Shown here: piece after piece, positions 33,742 through 50,008 of the stretch
Position numbering within the stretch: the stretch's first letter is position 1
How the letters are laid out: every line of letters begins with the position of its first letter
NCBI GenBank assembly: GCA_019925095.2
Contig: CM034395.1
Span: forward strand, 13,857,213 to 13,921,212
Length of the DNA stretch: 64,000 nucleotides
Direction: 5' to 3'
DNA from: Dendrolimus kikuchii
Lineage: Eukaryota; Arthropoda; Insecta; Lepidoptera; Lasiocampidae
Program-made: the position numbers and the translations under genes
The notes under the pieces: generated by a model
What the model saw: the letters and a program-made list of their open reading frames with translations, nothing else
The model's database searches: none
Told to the model about the DNA's origin: nothing

Positions 33742-34634
33742 TAAGATAATAAAATGTGCAGTCTTATTGCTTAAAGCAAACTTTTCCACATGTCCTTGCA
33801 AATCTATGTAGGTATATCATAAAAGTAAAGTTATTTTTATAACTTCGTTGCCTCTTTTATCTTTCCAATGTAGATAAAATGCATAACCTAATTACGATTT
33901 GTGTTAACACTTTTCGATTATACCATTCTATAGTTCACATTACTAATAAACCAATGCTGTCAGACATAATATTGTCATGTGTTACGTTTCTAAAGAAAAT
34001 GGTGTTATAATTTGATATAAATTATTTTGATACTGTTACAAAGTTCATCAGTATTCATATCAAACTTCAAAAGTGGCTTCTTCGGGCGGCTCGACTATAG
34101 TTTATTAATTATTTGTCTGGGGTTATTTGAAACTTTAAAACTTTCTTTTAACACATTTTCAAAATTCTATGTAAAACTAATAGCTTTTTACTCCTCAACG
34201 TCAACACTCGTAAGCAATGCTGAACTGAATGGGTCTTGAAAGCATAGTGAGGTAAAGTCCAAAATGTACCTAATTGTCAAACTGTTACCCAACATAATAT
34301 ATTGATGGTGAACTATCAACCTTAACCCAATTTAATATTTTGTTTTACAGTAGCCATAAAAATATATTTAATCTTTCATACAAGTGCAAATGTACAGGCA
34401 ATCAAAAACAGTTGTTTGTTTAAACTCTAAATAGGAGAAATGTATACAGAAAACTTTTCTATTATGTATGATAGATTTTTATGTGGAGAATCGGGAATAT
34501 CTAACTGTGTATATGTCTGCTATAATATGAAATTTATGGTTTATCAATGTGTCATAAGATTGCTTTTCAAGCATATCTGTATTGTATGTATGTAACTAGA
34601 AAAAAATAATGCTATTTTTTTAAATTAATAAATT
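33742..34634. other. Intergenic, 3' side of the MIEN1-like gene
   Basis: AT-rich; includes the 3' flank of the minus-strand gene that ends at 34635. A 70-codon plus-strand frame at 34027 resembles nothing known. Confidence 0.4.
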
Positions 34635-37600
34635 TCATGATATGACACAATTTATTGGTTGTTGTCCTTTTATTCTATAAGGTTCTTTTCCATGTGCCAC
34701 ATTACTTACTGCTTCAGCTACCTCTTCATAGTCAGGCAAAGCCATTGTTTGTATTTTGGAGTAAATTAGTGTATCATTAACTGTTACTTCAAATGAACCT
34801 GCAGATAATAACATTGAATATTAATAACTTATGCTTTACTTAACTAAAAATGTCTTAGCGGTCGGCAACGCGTTGGCGACACCCCTGGTGTTGCAAACGT
34901 CTATGGGCGACGGTAACCACTTTCCATCAGGTGAGCCGTCTGCCTATTTGCCTACTTCAGGCAATAAAAAAAAATAACAGTGCCACCAAAGTCAAGTTCA
35001 GAAAGTTTTTATAAAAGAACAATTGCCAATATAAAAGTAAATTTTATAATTAATAAGATATCACTATAAACATTTTAGAGGACTTATTAGGGGGCTCCAC
35101 AAATTACGTCACACGAATTTCATGATTAACCCCTACCCCACTTGTCACATACGTGAAACTCCTCCCTCCCCAGTGTGATATCACATATTTTGCAATTTTA
35201 CATCAATAAATTATTTCAGGACCCCTCCAACCCCTTGTCACACTTTGTCGACCCCCTCCCTCCCCCTTAACGTGTGACGTAATGGATGGTCCTTGTGAGA
35301 CCTTATGCCATTAGAAGTCAAATATGTACTATCAACAAGCGACTAACTTACGAATGGGCCTTTACTGTAAGTTTTTTGCTCATTATGGAGCTCTATATCC
35401 TGCAGTATAAGCCACGCAAATTGATAATGCGCTGGAACCTTGTCAAATTAACGCCCTTGTGACGTCATCAGCAAAGAAAAAGTACAGTTAACAAAACGTA
35501 ATATTCTCATTTATTAATAAAAGTTTATAAAGGAAATTTGATGTGTTTTTTAAATTAAAACAAAATGTTTGAATAATGTTTAACTTTTAATCATCATCAT
35601 CATCATTCATCACATTTTTGAAAATCTTAATCTTAACTCTTCAACTCCACTCATATAATCTACATCAGACTCAGAATTGGTATCCGAGTCTGATGTCTCG
35701 TCAGAATCAGTATCATTTTTCCTGTGTTAATAATAAATAACTCGTTGACCAATCTATCTTTTCGCCAGTATCCTTCTTCCAGTCTCTTCACATGATCTAT
35801 CCCCTTTTCCAATCTTCAGGAGTGATTGATTGCCAAGCCTCTAAAGTTAAAGATGCGATCTTACTCTCCAATTGTTCAACATTCTTGTCTGAAACTCTTT
35901 GTTTTACGAGGTTCCAAATATATTCTATGGGGTTGAGGTCACAGTTGTACGGTGGCAGTCTAACAACTTCATGACCATGATCAGCCAATAATTTATCTAT
36001 AATGTATTTCTTCGGCGTTTGGTGATGTTTTACTATTAAATATAATTCCGGTTTTGTGAAATATTCCGGGAACTCAATGTTATGTGCTTGGAGCTGCTCA
36101 ACCATTACTTGTACTTTCTTGCAATGAAGACCCCAATGCTGTTTCCTTGAAGCTTCAAGAAGAGCTCGATAAAATCGACATGTCTTAAAAAGTGGAGAAT
36201 TAAAGCGAGCGCTACTAAATCAATCCATATAATATTCACTCTAAGACATGGTGACTGTCCTCCCATCTACTCTGGATGGCAACATGCTACCTAAAGAGAA
36301 ATCCGTTAAATACCTAGGAATGCACTTAGATCGCCGGCTCACCTGGAGTGATCATATAAAAGCTAAAAGAGAACAGGCAAATATAAAATTTAAAAATACA
36401 TATTGACTAATTGGCCGACAGTCATCACTAAGTCTAGTAAATAAGGTTCTCATTTATAAATCAGTCATTAAACCCATATGGACTTATGGAATTGAGCTTT
36501 GGGGCTCCGCAAGTCATTCAAACAGAAATCCTCCAGCGTTTTCAAAATAAATCTTTGATGACACTAAGTTGTGCACAATGGTACTCAAAGAACACAGAAG
36601 TACACAATTACCTTGAAATACCTATGGTGAAGGAAGAAATAGAAAGGTCACTTGTGGCCTATAAACAGAGGCTCGAGCGTCATAAATACCCATTAGCTGC
36701 ACAACTTGTTGACACAAAACAATATGTGTACCGTCTAAAAAGGACACGCTTAGCAACTATGAGTTGACACATAGAATGTGCCAATCCTAAAACGCCACTA
36801 ATAAGATCACATCTGATTATAGCTTTTGGCTGATGACAGATAGAGTAGAAAGAGAAAAAAAAAATTTGCTTCAACATCATTATGTCCTCACTAGAGTCTG
36901 ATGTATTTTTCATGATTCGAGTTACATTCCGAAATAATAACTTAGTGTCCTCCTTCTCTTTTTCAAAGTAATCATCCACTTTAATAATGATTTCACGAGC
37001 TCAATTGTGAATTATTTTTCTATTCATTCTAACAAAACAATAATAACAAAAAAATAACAACAAAAACAGCAAACACAATAAGATAACAAAACAAAATAAC
37101 AACAAATTTAACAACAAAAGCAGCAAACAACAATATAACAAAAAAAAACAACAATAAAAATGATTGTGGTAGGTACTAAAGTTCACAACTCGATACACAT
37201 ATGTGTCGGCAGGCAATGTTGCTAATGGTACTGACGCCACCAACATAGCCGCCAGGCACATTACCAATTTGTGTGGCTTATAACTCAACACACATTTTAC
37301 AACATAAAATGTATTCAGATGTGTATATACATCTGAATACATTTTATGTTTATATAGTAATAGTAAGTAATTCTATGGAAATTTGAAATACTTCTCCTTT
37401 CTGCGACCTTATGCCTGGGAAACATGTAATTCTTGAGATATTTTTTTTTTGTAAACATAACTACTTATTTTTTTCACTAATATTGTACAGATATCATACA
37501 TCCAAAAATAAGAAATGCAGAAAAAAGCTAATAGCCAATATAAAATAGATTCAGAACAGTCTAAATACAGATACTAAAGCCCACATGCCAAGCAAGTGTG

Positions 37601-38761
37601 CCAAAACAGCAGTCAATGAATGTCAATCAATTTGTAATCATCATTTAAATAGTTATAAATGAATAACAAATTGTGTTCAGTCTGTTCCAACAAGCCCGCT
37701 TCTCTCGCTCGGCTCATGCGCTTTGGTCAAGAATGTAACCTAACCTAACTCACCTTTCTAGTCACTGGTCATGATTTTTGACCACCCCTCAAAATTTTAA
37801 TGGCTATAAAAAATTGTAAGTATATCCCTAAACTCAAATCACCATTAATTTACCTTCCATTTGTCTATATCACACCCAAAAAATCAGATAGAGGAGTGGA
37901 GCCCCCAACTAAGTGTACCCCGTAATTGTAGACACCATTACAGTTAACACTTCAAAACAACAACAGGAGTAGGTATCTTTACGTATACAATGTACTCTGT
38001 CAGTAAATAAAAACATTCTCGACTGTGCTTGGTGTAAAGAGTGAATGTAACTTGTCACATTATGGCACCCCTTGGTGCATTTTGTTACATAATTTACTAA
38101 TGATTTATAGAAATATTTTTGATTTATTTTATCACATTATTAAATATTTTACAACAAAATTATTTATATAATATTAGTTATTATGATCTCTAACAGATAA
38201 ACATTAATAGAAAATTTAAAAAATATCTGTTCTGCATTAATTTTACCATAGGCAATAAAATGAAAACGTGACATGTTGTTTTGGTTGTATTTCTGTGATT
38301 TTAAATATTTTATTTCATAAATACTATTGATCTTTACGGTGTGAAATTTTCAGGAAATGTGTTTCTTGGAATTCTGAAGTTAAGGTGATATTTTCAAGTC
38401 TCAATTCAAAGGCCGTTAAACTAATATAGCCCCCCCCCCCACTTTTTTAGTTTCAAGGCCACATAAAATTCTCTTCCTTGTCTCCGTCTCTATCTTTCAT
38501 GACTTCTAAGATGGATTATATGCATGCAAAACATACCTTGACGGCCGCGTTTACAGAATACAACAGCATGTGGAGTAGTTTGTTGAATTATTTGGGCAAG
38601 AGCTAAACAATGACCTCCATAGTCACAAATACCACTGAAAAACCATTTAAATCACAAATATCTTGAGGTTATCTAGAAAATCAAAAAAGTTAATAACATA
38701 TTTACCAATATTCAACTACAACATTTGGTTTATGTAGCTTTTCAACTTCCTGGCTAGACAT
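34635..38761 (-). CDS. MIEN1-like Rdx/SelW-family protein, three exons
   Basis: Exons on the minus strand: 38761-38706, 38634-38537 and 34798-34635, joined across GT/AG introns of 71 bp and 3.7 kb in phases 2 and 1. The product is 105 residues starting MSSQEVEKLH. The first junction creates the redox motif CGIC (residues 19-22, in VVVEYCGICDYGGHC). Exon 3 carries the family hallmark GSFEVTVNDTLIYSKIQT, then DYEEVAEAVSNVAHGK. The C-terminus is CVIS, a CaaX box predicted to be prenylated, as CVIL is in human MIEN1. The family has a thioredoxin-like fold; human MIEN1 acts at the inner plasma membrane in filopodia formation. Here Cys replaces the selenocysteine of SelW. Start chosen because it is the only ATG before the CxxC with a good donor after it. 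The gene is head to head with Rab27 (starts 2.8 kb apart) and its large intron is full of transposons. Start and exons have no transcript support, but phases and motifs agree. Confidence 0.9.
34855..34976 (+). repeat. SINE/LINE tail fragment
   Basis: GGTCGGCAACGCGTTGGCGA, GGCGACGGTAACCACTTTCC and TCAGGCAATAAAAAAAAAT are the tail of the GCAATAAAA family. It lies in the large intron of the MIEN1-like gene. Confidence 0.6.
35092..35290. repeat. MITE with ACGTCACACG ends
   Basis: CCACAAATTACGTCACACG at 35098 is inverted imperfectly as CGTGTGACGTAATGGATGG at about 35268-35286. The C/T-rich inside has no coding. About 200 bp long, as expected for a MITE. The family is unclear. Confidence 0.6.
35610..37027 (-). 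mobile_element. IS630/Tc1-superfamily DNA transposon, interrupted by a LINE
   Basis: The minus-strand ATG at 37027 starts a helix-turn-helix region (AREIIIKVDDYFEKEKED; one stop after IIHN). It continues, after an inserted LINE fragment at 36230-36780, with the DDE domain: RALLEASRKQHWGLHCKKVQ, FTKPELYLIVKHH, HGHEVVRLPPYNCDLNPIEY (the final motif, with the catalytic Glu in NPIE), ending with an acidic tail (DTDSDETSDSDTNSESD) at TGA 35610-35612. One extra G near 35810 shifts the frame before GYWRKDRL. The HTH-DDE order and the LPPY...LNPIE motif identify a cut-and-paste transposase. It is dead. Confidence 0.75.
36240..36775 (+). mobile_element. jockey-type LINE fragment inserted in the DNA transposon
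   Basis: Plus-strand translation: GWQHATYREKSVKYLGMHLD (with LDRRLTWSDHIKAKREQ following), SVIKPIWTYGIELWGSASHS, ILQRFQNKSLMTLSCAQWYS, EVHNYLEIPMVKEEIE. This is the C-terminal region of a jockey-clade reverse transcriptase ORF. One frame shift near 36520 and one stop near 36405 break it. It separates the two halves of the transposase on the other strand, so it inserted later. Confidence 0.8.
37028..37300. repeat. Low-complexity AAC-rich tract and unassigned flank
   Basis: 37030-37160 is an (AACAA)n-like low-complexity run. The 113-codon frame opposite it is an artefact of composition. Confidence 0.6.
37301..37350. repeat. Perfect 22-bp palindrome
   Basis: AACATAAAATGTATTCAGAT-GT and its exact inverse flank six bases (GTATAT). 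It is in the large intron of the MIEN1-like gene and could form a very stable hairpin. Confidence 0.9.
37560..37760. repeat. Dispersed repeat related to the centre of the 22-kb fold-back
   Basis: TAAAGCCCACATGCCAAGC and CGCTTCTCTCGCTCGGCTC ... AACCTAACCTAAC resemble, inverted, GTTAGGTTAGGTTATC, TAGACCAAAGCCCACGAGCC and CGAGCGAGCGAAGCGAGC at 22281-22340. Partial similarity only. Confidence 0.4.
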
Positions 38762-38949
38762 TGGTAATACAAATTCAGTTCTAAATTTAGGAGAAATTCT
38801 AAATAATATACTTAGTTATTGTAAAGATAAATTCAAATACAATTATACAAATTAATGCAATCTGTCAATTTTTTTTTTATGTTTAAGGCTTGGCAACTAG
38901 GCCTTTAAGCCAATACAATCGACGTCATTCAACGGAGTTCTTGTGAAAA

Positions 38950-39235
38950 CTCGAAAGGCCACATTTAAATAAATAAATAATCCGACCACGTTCACGACCG
39001 CGATTTATCCCGTTCCACTTGCTTGCCGCCGTTACAATCGTAAACCCAAGTGGAACGGCTATTTGACCCACCTCTTGACATGGGTCGTTGTGAGCGTTGT
39101 GTGATCGAAAATTATGAAGTCATTTGTGACGTTTTCACTACGACCACAACGACCGCGGTCGCCTTATGGAACGGCTAACGGAGCATTTTGGGCGTTGTGA
39201 ACTACTGGTGGAACGTCCTATATATAATATATATG
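38950..39235. repeat. Possible MITE in the MIEN1/Rab27 5' region
   Basis: A GC-richer block with CGACCGCGATTTATCCCGTT-CCAC near 38998 and ACGACCGCGGTCGCCTTATG-GAACGG near 39149. Repeated motifs CCGTTCCAC, GGAACGGCT and GGAACGTCC suggest an element with sub-terminal repeats. Ends not defined. Confidence 0.35.
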
Positions 39236-39301
39236 ATACTAACCTACTGACTTTGACAGTTACACTATACGAAGTATCCATAGTAGTTTGTGGTCAAGTG
39301 G
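39236..39301 (-). promoter_or_regulatory. Probable MIEN1-like promoter part, ATAGTAGTTTGTG box
   Basis: GACTTTGACAGTTACACTAT (a TGACAG-type motif) is followed by ATAGTAGTTTGTG at 39280-39292. The same 13-mer is at 41291-41303 before Rab27 and at 20936-20948 before MOCOS. It sits about 520 bp upstream of the minus-strand start codon, part of which is probably a MITE insertion. Confidence 0.4.
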
Positions 39302-40039
39302 CAGCGATGCCAGGTGAACTGTAATTACAGTAGATTTACTGTAATTTTACTGCTTTTGCTGTACACTGTATTCCAGCTATACAGTGAACAACGAAAAACG
39401 TAGTTTCTTTTAATATTAACCACCAAAAAAAAGTAGATTCACCATTCACTGCGTGAAACGAACCGCACTATGTTCTACTTCAAGTAAGCATTACATCTTG
39501 GGACGGGGAATTCTCACAGTAGGGGGAACAGATTATAGCTGACTATTATTTGAGAAAATTGAGATGTTTATATGTAGCATAGTCTTTATTTACTGTAAGC
39601 TACCCTTGTAATGTTGCCGATAATAGTAGGTAAGTTTATAAGTTCATTTGCAAATAGTGGCTACATTGTTGGGTTAATTGTAGTATAATTAGTATTACTT
39701 TTAAAATTGTCATTAAAAATGTCAACGAAGGACTCTCCACGCCGAAAAAAAAGAGAATTTATAAGCAGAAAATTCGTGATGAATGGTTACACCATGAAAA
39801 CTTCCAAAAGTGATTGCGACGTGATTTGAAAGATCCATATATATAGATATTGATTGACAAATTATATCTAAATTATAATAGTGGTTATTAAATACATTGA
39901 TAATTCCAATAAAAGTATGGTTTTTTTTCACTGTAAAAACACTGTAATGAGTTTTATGATTTACTGTATTTTCCTATCGATCTACTGTAATTTTACATGC
40001 GGAACACTGTAATTTTTTCAATCCAACCTGGAAAAACTG
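39302..40039 (+). mobile_element. hAT transposon 1, non-autonomous, with perfect 8-bp target duplication
   Basis: TCAAGTGG is duplicated at 39294-39301 and 40040-40047. The element begins CAGCGATGCCAGGTGAACTG and ends CCAACCTGGAAAAACTG, so the termini are inverted repeats of the hAT type (CAG..TTGCCAGGT). Sub-terminal repeats of ACTGTAATTTTAC occur at both ends in inverted orientation. Inside, 39745-39815 encodes a decayed piece (KRIYKQKIRDEWLHHENFQK) like the N-terminus of hAT transposases with a BED zinc finger. No transposase remains. Confidence 0.88.
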
Positions 40040-40047
40040 TCAAGTGG

Positions 40048-40093
40048 TCACACACAGACTCGCACTTCACAGTAGTAGTTTGTGCTTCACAGT
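40048..40093. promoter_or_regulatory. Host sequence left between two hAT insertions
   Basis: Forty-odd bases of original promoter DNA survive between the two elements. They include GTAGTAGTTTGTG (40072-40084), a near-copy of the 13-mer found upstream of the three genes, and the TTCACAGT target site. Confidence 0.5.
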
Positions 40094-41279
40094 CAGTGTT
40101 GCCGATTTGGCATTTTTAATGCTAAATTTGGAATATTTTTAAACCTGTTGGCATGAAAAAATGAGCTTCAGCATATTGCATAATTTAGCATTTTCTAAAA
40201 TTTTTGTATCTTTCGAATTTCAAGTACTATTGATAGTATTTTTTTTATTTGATTGACTTATTGTTCACACCCCTGTAAGATATTTACTCTGTGCAAAAAA
40301 CTGATAAGCCCATAGACAATATTTTTAAATTATTTAGTGGTATGGTAACTCTGTTATGAATTAGGGACTTTCCCGAATACACAATAGTAAAAGATTTTGT
40401 TTACATTCGGATTCGGACGTTGGTACCGACACTTGTATTGTGATAGCTTTAAAATAAACGTTTGTTCCTATAATAAAACTACGTTTTAACGGTTTTAAGC
40501 GCGTAAATTAGATTAGGCTCCCATAGATTAAATAATAACCATAAACAAAATTAAAAATTAAATAATTAAAATTAATAAGTTGGCGGTAGGCTAAATAAAA
40601 CTTTAACAATACTCGTTGACACTTGACATCTTTGTCTTCCGTGATCACGGCCACTGAAAAGTGGCCGAAACGTCGGAAAATACCAAAATCAAATAAAATT
40701 ACCGCGCTTAAAACCGTTAAAACGTAGTTTTATTATGTATACAAGTCGCGAAAACTTAAGAAAATATTATGTTTGTTCCTATGTCCTGTGTGTGTGCTTG
40801 AAAAGTAGTTTTCGATTGACTCTGGAGAGATAATATGGCTCCAAAATATGAACAACATTATCGAGAAGAGTGAAAGAAGATGAGCGAGTTTAAACACTGG
40901 CTAAGACGAGCTAAAGAAGATTCGACCAAAGCTTACTGCAAATACTGTAAGTGCAACATTATAGCTAAAGTATAGAGTCGATTGCGTTGCCAATGACTAC
41001 TGATTTTGAAGTTGGCCCTTCAACATCACAAGCACAAGCTCACGACGATGATGATATTGATGATCTACAAATATTATTTGATTTATCTTCATGATTAAAT
41101 ATACTTAAAAATTGCACTGCGTTTTTAATTACACTACCTAATTGCAATTATTTTCGTTTTTAATTCATTTAAACAAGATTTGGCATTTTTATTAGCATAT
41201 TAAAGTTTGATCTAGCACATTTTTAGCATTATCATCGCCAAATTCTAGCATTTTTTCCATTTACAAAACGGCAACACTG
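40094..41279 (+). mobile_element. hAT transposon 2, with perfect 8-bp target duplication
   Basis: TTCACAGT is duplicated at 40086-40093 and 41280-41287. The ends CAGTGTTGCCGATTTGGCAT and ...CAAAACGGCAACACTG are hAT-type terminal inverted repeats. Sub-terminal TTAGCATTTT motifs are repeated at both ends. At about 40834-40970 the plus strand encodes MAPKYEQHYREE, a stop in place of a Trp codon (TGA), KKMSEFKHWLRRAKEDSTKA, then YCKYCKCNIIAK, the start of a hAT transposase with the two Cys of a BED-type zinc finger. The catalytic part is missing. A different family from hAT 1, since the termini differ beyond the first bases. Confidence 0.9.
40472..40770 (+). mobile_element. Nested repeat inside hAT 2, with 12-bp target duplication
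   Basis: GTTTGTTCCTAT occurs on both sides (40460-40471 and 40771-40782). The insert has inverted ends (AATAAAACTACGTTTTAACG at the left and CGTTAAAACGTAGTTTTATT near the right) and a structured core at 40637-40676: CCGTGATCACGG, then GGCCACT-GAAA-AGTGGCC, then GAAACGTCGG. A duplication of this length fits a retroelement better than a cut-and-paste MITE. Class not certain; Penelope-like is one possibility. Confidence 0.55.
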
Positions 41280-41287
41280 TTCACAGT

Positions 41288-41528
41288 CACATAGTAGTTT
41301 GTGACAGTCACTTTGAATTGAAGTCATTATTGGCTTATTGGTTTCGCATTCGCATAGTCATTTAACAGTTTTGGTTATTTAAACTTAATAAATAATTGCG
41401 AAACTTGTATGAAAAATTAAATTATTAGTTGACTAACTTGTAAATGTTGTAAATATTTAGTTTCAAACAGTTTATGGCCTACTAATGCTACAGAAAATAA
41501 GATTTTATCAGTCTATTTTTATATCAAT
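41288..41528 (+). promoter_or_regulatory. Rab27 promoter and 5' UTR
   Basis: ATAGTAGTTTGTG at 41291-41303 is followed directly by ACAGTCACTTTGAATTG (TGACAG-type). The Rab27 start codon is 226 bp further on. The right border of hAT 2 is only a few bases upstream of the box. Confidence 0.45.
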
Positions 41529-48023
<6,495 letters not shown>

Positions 48024-48438
48024 AATTTATTAAAACTGTGATTTATATTTATACATTCCCCTAATCTTTACATAATACATATTTTCATAGTCTTATGCTG
48101 ATTTTTACCAAAGATTTTAACGTAAGTATCAAATTTATTACAGTATTCTATAGTTATTAATTAATAAGTGTCTTGCAATCGTCCTCTTAGTTCATTTAAA
48201 AATATTTATAATAAGGGCTCCATTTTCATGAGATGAGACTGATTTTAAGTTTTCGAAAGATTGAAGTTCAATTTACAATTTTAAGTATTTATTAATGGAA
48301 TAATTTTTAAGCTGAATGTTTTTTTTGTTTGTTAAATAGATAGATATCAAAACCGTGTGACTTATTATGACAACAATTAGACTGGTTCTACGAAAAAATA
48401 ATTGTTGATTGTTTTCTTTGAGTATTAATTGATGATGT
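48024..48438. other. Rab27 3' UTR and flank
   Basis: AT-rich. No AATAAA placed with confidence before the maT element at 48439, so the 3' UTR might run into the transposon. Confidence 0.35.
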
Positions 48439-49743
48439 TAACCTAGTCTTGCCATAAATATTGTAACAAAGAAGTTTTTTTCTATTGCAAATAACATTTA
48501 TAAGTTTTACAGTGTGTTAGTTTAATACATAATATAAAACAATTTAAAATATAAAAAGCTTGTTCGAAGTGGTCTCTATTGGCTGCAATACCGTCCTTTA
48601 AACTTTGAGGCCAGTTATCAATAGAAGCACGCACTCTTTCCATGGGAAAATTCTTCACTGCCAATCGTATGGATTGTTTTAGGGACTCCAAATTATCATG
48701 GCGTTTAGAGCAAGCCGTACTCTCTAAAACTGACCATAAATCATAATCCAGAGAATTAAGATTGGGACTAGACGACGGCCAGTCTTCAGCTCTGATGAAG
48801 TCCGAAACGTTCGTTTCCAACCAAGACTGCGTGGACCGAGCTTTATGACCCGGCGCCGAGTCTTGCTGGAAGGACCATTCTAGGTTATTGAACATGGTGT
48901 TGTTAAGGGGCTTAAGTACCTTCTCAAGAATGGTATCTTTATACACTTGTGCCGATGTTTTGATACCTTTTTCACAATAATATGGCTCAGTCACTCCTTC
49001 ATAGCTAACACCCCACCAAACCATCACTGAAGACGCATAATGCCCACGTTGCACTCTGTCGAATAATTGAGAAGCTTCCTTAGAGCTTTGAGTATAAATA
49101 CGGTCATTTTGTTTGTTAAAATATTGCTCAATTGTAAAAATGTTCTCATCCGTAAACATAATTTTTCTGTGACCTCCCTTTGCGTACCGCTTCAATAGTT
49201 GTTTCGATTTTACCACCCTATTCTTTTTTAAATTATGAGTTAAGAAATGACCAGTACGTCTCTTATAAACTGCAAGTCCTAAGTCATCTTTTAAAATACG
49301 CGACATGGTTCTAGGTGATATTTTCATCTTCCGAAATAAAATATTTTACTTTCGGACAGGATTTCTTGGAATTCTTTCCCTTACTGCTTTGACCACCTTT
49401 TTCGTACGAACACTACGTGGACGGTCAGATCTTTTTCTGTCACAAACAAGGGAGGTCTCATTGCACCTATTAATAGCCCGGTACACAAACATTTGACTAA
49501 TAAATACCAAGCGTATGGATGTTTTAAAAATTGCATTTGGCTCTATACCTACTTTGTGTAATGCAATCACAGCGATTCGGTTCACTTTATCGCCCCACTC
49601 CATTTTAATATCGCAAAATGTTGTACAATGTCTTGGCGCCAAAATGAGAAAACACAATGAACAATCATATAAAAATGACAAATTCACATGTAATATTTTG
49701 TTTCTTTTTAATTGTAATAGTATTTATGGCCAGACTAAGTATA
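48439..49743 (-). mobile_element. maT (DD37D) mariner-like transposon, copy 2, one nonsense codon
   Basis: Terminal repeats ACCTAGTCTTGCCATAAATA at the plus-strand left end and ...TTTATGGCCAGACTAAGTA at the right, TA at each side. On the minus strand a transposase frame runs from ATG at 49603 to 48482, about 373 codons, with a single in-frame TAA at 49346-49348 between RNPVRK and NILFRKMKISPRT. Unlike copy 1, the catalytic core is uninterrupted: MFTDENIF, WSFQQDSAPGHKA, SPNLNSLDYDLW (DD37D). Length and ends are nearly the same as copy 1. It lies in opposite orientation 1.35 kb away, with Rab27 exon 5 between them. Inactive unless the stop is read through or the codon is polymorphic. Confidence 0.92.
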
Positions 49744-50008
49744 CTGAATAAGAAAAGTTATTTAAACTTTTTCTATAGCTTAACCATATTAACCGAGTCA
49801 TTTTGTAAACACTGCTACCTAAATATCCGAAAATTAGATGTTTCAATTTTAATGATCTGTATTAGTCGCGAAGACTATTGAAAGTATTAAGTGTGGATGG
49901 ATAAAGCTAGGTATAAAAATCGCCTAGTAAGAAACGTAACTCTCAGAAGCTTGACTAGATAGCGCCACATGTCGTTCTTCTCTCGCTTTTTGGCATTTTA
50001 TCGTTTAA

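Noticed and set aside
36486..36767. A 93-codon host gene
   Set aside because: The translation is the C-terminus of a jockey-type LINE ORF.
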